This document shows positions 16,854 to 23,151 of a stretch of 23,151 nucleotides of DNA, in pieces. A program made the translations under genes and the position numbers. The stretch's first letter is position 1, and every line of letters begins with the position of its first letter. The notes below the pieces were generated by a model. The model made no database searches. It worked only from the letters and a program-made list of their open reading frames with translations, and was not told the DNA's origin. The DNA comes from Sphingobacteriales bacterium (GTDB lineage: Bacteria; Bacteroidota; Bacteroidia; Chitinophagales; UBA2359). The stretch is taken from contig JADKCK010000034.1 in NCBI GenBank assembly GCA_016718845.1, positions 1-23,151 on the forward strand, read 5' to 3'.

Positions 16854-18214
16854 ATGCAAATCAATCAATCAAGTTTGGCTCTTATCGAGCAGTTTGCCGA
16901 GCAATGGCAACAACATTAGGGTATGTTCGCCCGATACGGGATTTAGCTGTATCGCCCGATGTGTTTGAAAAGCGTGGGCAACCTATACTACCAACGTTTA
17001 TGGGCAATTATCCGTTTCATCATCCGCTATGCGGGGCGGATGATAAAACCGCCGCACCCTGGCTATGTTGGGGTATATGGCGGCTAGTTCATCAACCCCA
17101 ATAATCGTACGTAGATAGCGGACCCCCACCAGCGAAATGGAAAAAGAGTGATTAAAACAATTGGCAGCCATCGTTGGTTTTACCCAATAACACACTTGGG
17201 CGTTTAACGAGCTGCGGTACTGTCGCAGTAGAAGAGCGCTGGGTTGCCATAAGCTACATCCAAACAAAAAATTGCTTTTAAGTATAAATGCCCGTACACA
17301 CGGCGCATTTGCAGTGTGTTGGGCATCGAAACTATAAAAATACCCACTAACAACAATGGCTACTCTCGTTACCAATGTTTTTGGCAGATTTGTTCCAAAC
17401 CGACACCATTAGCACGGTAGTAGCAACCGCAGGCACAACGGGTTTGGGTATAGTTGATGCTATCAACGAGTTAATAACCCTACAAAAACTTACCCTTTTA
17501 GGATACGTGCTAGACTACCGCTTATGGTGGCTTTTTGAGTTGATGGCAGATGATGAACAATATTTAGGGGGGTAGCACGGTCGTTTTAGGGCTATTGCAC
17601 ACTGCAACTCGGTGGTCATAGACCCACATAAACACGGTTTGCAGCCTATGGTTGTGGTTGTGTGTGTTGTTCTCCGACCCCAATGTGGGGCGTTTTTATC
17701 GGCGAGTCACCTTGCCTATTTACCTCAACAGAGACTACATTTGGGCGGGGAATAAGTTTAGGGTGTTCGCGGGCGAAGCTCAGCGGCAGGTGCTGGCTTA
17801 CCTTGCAATGTACCTCTACTTAAAAGCAGATACTGGTTTGGGGCAGTACTAAAGCAATGTGTGCGACTGCTACAAAATTGGGCTAAGCTACTCGATAACA
17901 ATTCAAATTGGCAATTGTTCATCGACCCTGATTGGATATTATTGCCTATTTTCCGAAAGCAAAAGCACCGCATGAGGTTGACGAACTAAGTTACCAAATT
18001 TTTGATACTGCCATGATGCCTCGCCAACCAGATCTGTTTTGTGAGTTTGTACAATGTTGATGCCACTATTTTGGCACAAAATTTGGCATTAAGGCCAAAC
18101 ACTAAGCGTTGTAGAATATTGCGCTCCTTGCTAAAACCCGAACATAGCATGATATGTATATTTCCAACAACTAAGCCATTTTTGCACAAACTACAAAATA
18201 ATTATGGTCGTTGA
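16854..18214 (+). pseudogene. PLP-dependent group II decarboxylase, many frameshifts
   Basis: The start ATG at 16854 reads MQINQSSLALIEQFAEQWQ. Across frames the gene gives YVRPIRDLAVSPDVFEKR, NYPFHHPL, RMIKPPHP, MEKE, QLAAIVGFT, HPNKK, then a clean stretch VVATAGTTGLGIVDAINELI (about 17410-17470). The PLP region DYRLWWLFELMADDEQYLGG hides a local shift of the usual HVDAAYGG. The cofactor lysine lies in IDPHKHGLQP (codon 17630-17632), followed by CVLFSDPNVGRFYR, SLYNVDATILAQ and a C-terminus near 18214. The family decarboxylates amino acids (aspartate, glutamate, aromatic or diaminobutyrate); which one cannot be told. Total length is normal (about 450 codons) but a dozen or so frame changes make it unreadable as given. 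It is divergent from the secreted protein gene. Confidence 0.85.
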
Positions 18215-18228
18215 GCGTAGTCAAAACC
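18206..18228 (+). repeat. Single copy of the GGTCGTTGAGCGTAG element
   Basis: GGTCGTTGAGCGTAGTCAAA matches the minus-strand copy at 15457-15481 except at a few bases. It overlaps the last codons of the decarboxylase gene, so the inferred stop at 18212-18214 lies within the repeat. Confidence 0.6.
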
Positions 18229-18249
18229 TCCTCATCGCCACAAACAACA

Positions 18250-18285
18250 AAAACGCCAACTCAAAAAATATTGAGCGGGCGTTTT
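18250..18285. terminator. Hairpin between convergent decarboxylase and Uma2 genes
   Basis: AAAACGCC-AA-CTCAA (18250-18264) pairs with TTGAG-CG-GGCGTTTT (18271-18285) around AAAATA, with a two-base mismatch in the stem. It has T or A runs on both sides and sits between two gene ends, so it fits a bidirectional terminator. Confidence 0.7.
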
Positions 18286-18287
18286 GT

Positions 18288-18895
18288 TTATTTATGGGGC
18301 AACATTGGTTTGTTGATAAATGGCGTATAGCGAAACATCAACCCCAATGGTGCAGCATAACAAATTCTTGCAATTGGGGCGTATGCAAAAAACTGCCAAA
18401 GATGGTGTTCCGGAGGGGCGATAAAATGTTTCGACTAATTGGCGTTCGGTCGAAATTAGTACATACTCGCATAAAGAGGGCGATGTACGATATTTTCGGA
18501 ACTTCTCTCCCCTATCATACGCTTCGGTAGATTTTGATAATACTTCTACAATTAGGATAGGGTTAATCAATGCTGTTTCTGTGTTGTTAAAAAAAACAGG
18601 TTTTTGACAAACAATCATTGCATCGGGGTATACAAAGCTATTTTCGCGAGCTATGTATACCTTTAAATCGCTATTAATAACCAAACAATTTTGTTTAGCA
18701 TTGTGTAGCCCATTGCTCATTGCCGTGGTAGTGTTGGTACTAACAAGACTATGGGTAATCGTTCCACCTGTCATATTATAGGTTTCGTCCAAAAGTACGA
18801 TACGTCCGTTGTGGGTATTCGCATTTTTGCTCGGCACTTTGTTCGGTTGTTAAATACTCCTCGATGGTGTAGTTGTCTTTTTGCAAAAATTCCAT
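18288..18895 (-). pseudogene. Uma2-family (DUF820) nuclease-like protein, frame-broken
   Basis: The ATG at 18895 reads MEFLQKDNYTIEEYLTTEQ, then the frame changes near 18815 to HNGRIVLLDETYNMTGGTIT. The family core follows: NCLVINSDLKVYIARENSF, YPDAMIVC (Asp of the PD-(D/E)xK-like site), ILIVEVLSKSTEAYDRGEK (Glu of the site) and FRKYRTSPSLCEYVLIST. A shift near 18400 leads to the probable end FINKPMLPHK at 18288-18290. Uma2 proteins have a restriction-endonuclease-like fold but mostly unknown roles, and they are common in cyanobacteria and Bacteroidota. It lies 10 nt after the WG-repeat gene, so the two are probably co-transcribed. Confidence 0.85.
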
Positions 18896-18905
18896 GATAG
18901 CATCT

Positions 18906-19439
18906 TTATTGATGAGGGCTAAGCACCTTGCCTGTTTTGTCGATATAATCCCAAGTATCGCTTATCCAAAGGCTGTGTTCGCCTTCGGGTTTTATGGTGC
19001 ATTGTTACTAACTAGCCTTACCACCCTCGAATGGATAGATCGCAAGTAAATTGTGGTTGGATAACAATTTTACCTGTTAGGGCATCTACAAAGCCAATTT
19101 TGTTTGTTTTGCACTATCCTAAAAAAGTCCTTCGGCGGGGTAGTCGGGTCCGTTATCGAACAAAACACCTCGTACAATATTTTTCTTGCCTATCTATTGC
19201 CATATATTTTCGTTGGTAGCTACTATGGCATAATTTCCAAAGTGTCAGTAAAGCAAACCCAAATATTTGTTGAACGGTATGATGGTGTCGCCTTGTGGGT
19301 TAAGATAACCCCAGGCTTGGTCGTCAACGTTATTAGCTACCACTAAATAATCGGTTTGGTTGTTTTCGGGTGTTCCGATAAACAATTCATTAGGAGTTAC
19401 TAAAAACAGGATAGCCGTAACGAGCAAGGTAACTCTCAT
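18906..19439 (-). pseudogene. WG-repeat protein, frame-broken
   Basis: The ATG at 19439 opens a signal peptide or anchor (MRVTLLVTAILFLVTPN). WG-type repeats follow: AWGYLNPQGDTIIPFNKY (about 19265-19318), GFVDALTGKIVIQPQF (about 19050-19097) and DTWDYIDKTGKVLSP (about 18910-18955), ending at TAA 18906-18908. Three or four frame changes lie between them. WG repeats form beta structures of unknown function, often in secreted Bacteroidota proteins. The stop lies 10 nt before the Uma2 start. Total length (about 178 codons) is short for the family. Confidence 0.75.
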
Positions 19440-19509
19440 GGGTATTTTTTGTTTGTTGAGTGCTAGTTTGCGTTTGGTTATTGGTCGGTTGTTGGTGAAA
19501 GCGGATAGC

Positions 19510-19700
19510 CCACATCGACCTAACGGGGCAAATGCACCTACCCATGTCACAGGGCCGGGGCTTAAATTATGACTACCCTTCGTACCCTACGGGGATAAAT
19601 GACCTCTTATGGCACCCCCTAACAGGGCTTAAAATGCCCTACCCATATCGCACCCCTACGGGAAGAGTTAGTTGTGTAGATAGTCTAAAACCCGGAAACC
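19510..19700. repeat. GC-rich intergenic block with repeated CCCTACGGG-type words
   Basis: The block holds CTACCCATGTC and CTACCCATATC, GGGGCTTAAA and GGGCTTAAAA, CGTACCCTACGGGG and CGCACCCCTACGGG, so it reads like two diverged copies of one unit in tandem. It lies between the WG-repeat gene and the unidentified lipoprotein gene and has no plausible coding frame. It may be a dispersed intergenic repeat of this genome. Confidence 0.5.
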
Positions 19701-19814
19701 AACGGCGTAGCCTCCCCTACGTTTTACGTTTTCTTTTTAGCTGCCCAAGAAACAATACGTTGTTGAGGATAAGCCTATAACCGGGCGAAGGGTTGGGATG
19801 CAGTTCGAGGTTTT

Positions 19815-21017
19815 GTTTCAGGGGTCACTACCACTTATTGTTGGTAATCTTCCGGGGTCTGACCGCCGTAAAATGTCAAACCCTTCGCCAGACTCGCCAT
19901 GTATGTATCGGGTTTCGTCGGCGGATTTATTTTCGCCACAATATTAGCACATTGGATTTTATAAACTTTTTTACGGAAGGCGGTTGATTGCCCCCATAAG
20001 CCTTTACGATATGGGTATGGTCTTAGGGGAAGCATCGAGGTACAGGGTCCCATTTTGCCGAAAAGTCGAAGAGGGTAAAAATAGTCGGCATCTTTAAGTA
20101 CAACGCGGGGGTAAGGCACGTCTATGTTCGAAGATTCGTGAGCCATGGGGTTCGTTTCTGGTTGATAACCCTCAAAGGCAAAGCCATTGTCATGGTTTAG
20201 TTGGAAAGTTTGGCGTTGGCATCTGCTCCATCGACGGAAATCATTGAAGCAAATGTCTATGCCTTCGGGCTAATGCAATATCGTAGGTATCGGTTGCCAG
20301 ACACATGGCAAACAAATCCGCCTCCGACTACTTGTTGTTTTACCTTTTTTGAGCTACGGCCTAGTTTCATCTGCGATACTTTGTTAAAGTAATTGTTTGG
20401 ATTGTTTTCTTCGTAGTTTTTTGTTGAGCAACATGCCCAAAGGCTGCCACACGATACGATGAGTAAAAGCGTCCCATGTTGTCCGGTAAAATCTTCGTCT
20501 GGTGTAGGTGTAACAAAGGTCACGTTTACCAATACATTGTCGAGCACTACTACGTCGGCCTCTTCACATCGAAGGGTATTTCGGCGTATTCTAATACCCG
20601 CTAGTAACGGCATCGTCCCGGGAAGCTAGGGTGCGATAGTTTGTTTGATGGGGTATATACGGCAATTACAGGAGGCCTTTCGAGTTTACCACGTCCATAT
20701 TGGCGGTAGGTTCGGCCAATTTCGGACAAGATACCCACAGTATTTTGGCATCGGGTAGAGCCAATCTGGTAGCTTACGCCGCGTATTTTACATTCAAGCC
20801 TGTAATCGGCAACAATAGGGTAGTTACCGAAGCTTTGCGTCCTCGTGGTTTAGTGGCAGTCAACATTGGCGGCTCCGCCTTATAGGAGCGCGATAAGCCA
20901 CGCCGTAGGCTTTAGGTAGTCTTTTTTGTTGGGGTTCATGTAAGAACAAAATGTAGGTAGCTTGCTAGATAGGCAAGCAGCCAACAACTAATATAGCACT
21001 AAAAATTGTCGTTTCAT
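19815..21017 (-). pseudogene. Unidentified putative lipoprotein, frame-broken
   Basis: The ATG at 21017 opens MKRQFLVLY and, after an apparent stop, LLAACLSS, which has a lipobox-like LAAC; this suggests a lipoprotein signal. Readable islands follow in different frames: KAYGVAYRAP (about 20895), LPDAKILW (about 20745), DNVLVNVTFVTPTPDEDFTG (about 20490-20550), FQLNHDNGFAFEGYQPETNP (about 20150-20210), VVLKDADYFYPLRLFG (about 20060-20110), TLYLDASPKTIPIS, and KKVYKIQCANIVAKINPPTK. These show a real gene of about 400 codons read on this strand, but I do not recognise the family. Whether it is one gene or two is uncertain. Confidence 0.45.
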
Positions 21018-21595
21018 TTTTATGCAGGTTGCTTTTTGTTTAGGTGAGTACAATTTTCCCAAACAGGTTTTTGTAGTGTTCGATACTTTTTGACTTAAGT
21101 TTAACGTTCAAGGCACATAAAACGTTTGTGAGGGTGTTGTTTTGGCGTGTTTTAACGATTGGGCACTACCCATAATTATATTTTCCTGACGGGCGAAATA
21201 CGAAGCATTTAATAGCTACTATCCGCGGTGAGTGCAGCAAACTTAGCATTTTTTGGGCGAATAAGTGCCATCAGCACCGAGAACATGGAATACGCGAAAT
21301 AATTGCATTTATATTTCGGAATGTTTTTAGGTATTTTTATTGTAAAAGCACAAATACTTACCAATAGTCATTATTTAATATTGTCCGGGTGAATTCAGAC
21401 GACCAACTACTGCTTTAATGCCAACATCAAACTACCAACATTGTCCGTGTTTGGTGGGTTAGCCCCCTCAGCACTCCCGCAGGGAGAGCTATCGTTTATT
21501 TACACCCGACAGGTATTAAGTTGAGCAACTACTTGCAGGTTAGTTTGCAACGCTGCAGTTCCGACGTATTATTTGCTCCGATGTACATTTAATTT
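21018..21595. other. Stretch without a recognisable gene
   Basis: I see no frame with family-like content on either strand. It lies upstream of the putative lipoprotein gene and downstream of the PKD-like end of the phosphatase gene. It may hold the noise-obscured C-terminal part of the latter. Confidence 0.45.
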
Positions 21596-21604
21596 AGTTA
21601 GTGC

Positions 21605-23151
21605 CTTGACCTAAAATAATAGTGCCACCTGTTACTGTCCAGTTGTAATTAGTGCCTGCGGCACCTGCCGCTTAACATTAAAAGTTTGGGTTCTACCGCG
21701 TTTTGGCGGGCATCGGGGTTTCCTATAATATTTAGGTTTCGGGTATCACCACTATATGATAATCTAATTGCCAAGCAGGGGTTAGCATCTATACATGGGT
21801 GAGCTAAGGCAGTAACGCCTATATCGGGCATAAGTGGCACGTTTTATTTAGCCCCCACAGACCATATTATTGTCGGGTTGCCAAGTGAGTTGTACCGCCT
21901 ACTAATGTAGCGTTTTGTCCGCTAATTGGTTTAGCTTATGGCAGTTCCGCTTCCTTCGTTTATTTTCCAGTAGGCAATAAGGTTAGCTTGGTTTGGGTGT
22001 GTGGGTGTTACTGTGCTGCAAACATATTATTGCGATGGCTGTGGGCGACAATGCGGTCAATTCCAGATTCGTGTAGCCAATGGCTCCGTTAAACCAATCG
22101 GCGTAAGCTAAGGTTCCGTCTTGCCCTATTACTAAGGGTAATCCGCTGTTGATATTGCCAATAAAGCTCATATTTTCAAAAGAGAAAGCACCAGCCCCAA
22201 TGCCGTCTTCATCAAAGGGTCATGCGTCCATTTCTGTCAGAGGTAGCGTATGGTATGCCAAATAGCCCATCGCCAATAAAGCTGGCTGTTAGGTCCCTAA
22301 ACCCGTAAACGCCATCGCCAATATTTACCTTTTATCTGGCAGTTCGTCGGTGGGTGTTGATGTTACAAAGCCTTTATTCAGTCCCACTTTGTCCCAATTT
22401 TTATTGCCAATAAATGCGGCATCGCCTGTGGCATTGTTGGCGTTGTATTTTATACGTAGCTCAACTCGAAAATCGTAGTTTACAGCACAAATTAAATACG
22501 TTTTGGTTGGTGGTATTGTGCTTGTTGGTTGGTACCATTTGGTTTTTAGGGTGCTGCCCATGGCTACATTGGTACTGGTTTGGTGATGGGGTTGGTGGGT
22601 AGGTTTTGTTGTGGGAGAAATGGTAATGCTCTTGCGTTCTTCTATGGTTAACTCCATACGTGTCCGTCCATATTACCGCGCCGTGGTCGGAAGCGCCAAA
22701 TAATCAACCAGTTTTCGTTGTTGTAGTTGGCTCGGTTGCGCAGGAAGGCGCTGGTATTTCGCCAATGTACAGGTCGGCGGTTTCAGCCCATTGCGGATAT
22801 GTATTGCCGTGCCCGGTACGCTTGGGTCAAAGCCATACCAGGTGTCCAACGGCATCTACTGGGTTGGGAGTGCTACGCACAATACCATCAGGGTTTGGTT
22901 GTTGAGGATGTTAACCTTTGCGTTTTTCGTCATCTTCGGACAGGTTAATTTCAAAATCGGCAAGAGCTTTGCGGTATATTGTCGTTTATTGGCGACCTGT
23001 GCAACCGAAGCGGTGATTTTGGCGGGATAAAGCTGCTCAATCCGTTTGATAAAGTGGGGTGGATGTTATAAAGATTACTACCTAAAATGAGTTATCTAAA
23101 ACGCCATGTTTTCTTCCCAAACACCTGTTAACATGCTACTCCAACCGGGTC
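21605..23151 (-). pseudogene. Alkaline phosphatase/phosphodiesterase-family protein with inserted LamG domain (partial, frame-broken)
   Basis: The gene runs leftward from the right edge and its N-terminus is missing. Across frames it reads NPDGIV and YGFDPSVP (about 22810-22880), IGEI then LRNRANYNNENWLII, then ASDHGAV (metal-binding Asp-His codons at 22683-22688) and LTIEERKSI. This is the usual end of the type I phosphodiesterase/alkaline phosphatase metal site. A LamG-like module follows: NYDFRVELRIKYNA, FIGNKNWDK, GLNKGFV, NIGDGV, DRNGRMTL, LPLVIGQDGTLAYADWFNGA and LSPTAIA (about 22500-22050). Then come LIAYWKINEGSGTA and MPDIGVTALAH with AWQLDG-like words near 21780, which resemble the C-terminal phosphatase segment. 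Last is a PKD-like piece, NWTVTGGTIILGQG (about 21610-21650). It probably acts outside the cell on phosphate esters; the substrate is unknown. Confidence 0.72.

Noticed and set aside
17375..17575. Separate small gene VVATAGTTGLG
   Set aside because: It is the longest unbroken piece of the group II decarboxylase gene.

Overview
The window looks like a chromosomal piece of an uncultured Bacteroidota (Cytophagia, Saprospiria or Chitinophagia-like). Supporting signs are promoters of the TAnnTTTG type, little use of Shine-Dalgarno sequences, a TPR-CHAT protein, a GldM-like tandem gene pair, and secreted proteins with choice-of-anchor V, PKD-like and LamG modules typical of type IX secretion organisms. 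I saw no rRNA, tRNA, CRISPR array or transposase.

Layout. 1-2900: a degraded Spy/CpxP-like fragment (minus), a full-length but heavily frameshifted 2-oxoacid dehydrogenase E2 gene (plus) with promoter and terminator in place, and a short-chain dehydrogenase lacking about 300 bp of its middle. 2900-5850: a large minus-strand TPR-CHAT caspase-like protease gene. 6021-6731: a divergent secreted Cys-cluster protein of unknown function. 7105-8465: a Baeyer-Villiger-type flavin monooxygenase whose leader is an 8-nt tandem repeat array. 8794-9849: an intact prokaryotic pentameric ligand-gated ion channel. 9850-10507: a gene-free stretch with several inverted repeats. 10508-11188: a pRiA4b ORF-3-like protein with zinc-binding ends (minus). 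11473-13519: oligopeptidase B-like serine peptidase. 13584-15380: two tandem GldM-like paralogs (minus), each preceded by the same terminator-like hairpin. 15524-16681: a secreted choice-of-anchor V and PKD/Ig-like protein (minus). 16854-18214: a PLP-dependent group II decarboxylase (plus). 18288-19439: a WG-repeat protein and a Uma2-family nuclease-like protein (minus, 10 nt apart). 19500-19700: a GC-rich repeat-like block. 19815-21017: an unidentified putative lipoprotein (minus). 21600 to the right edge: an alkaline phosphatase/phosphodiesterase-family protein with a LamG module inside its catalytic fold (minus, N-terminus off the edge).

Frame breaks are very uneven. Between about 5 and 15 kb, most genes are intact or have one or two single-base breaks. 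In the outer parts (before 2.9 kb and after about 15.5 kb) every gene changes frame many times, although its domain order and catalytic residues can still be followed across frames. This is most simply explained by unpolished long-read sequence rather than by a block of real pseudogenes, so coordinates there are approximate. I found no convincing new multi-gene system. The most interesting items are the TPR-CHAT protease with its divergent Cys-cluster neighbour, the duplicated GldM-like pair with hairpins just before each start, the paired 8-nt repeat arrays, and the LamG insertion in the phosphatase.
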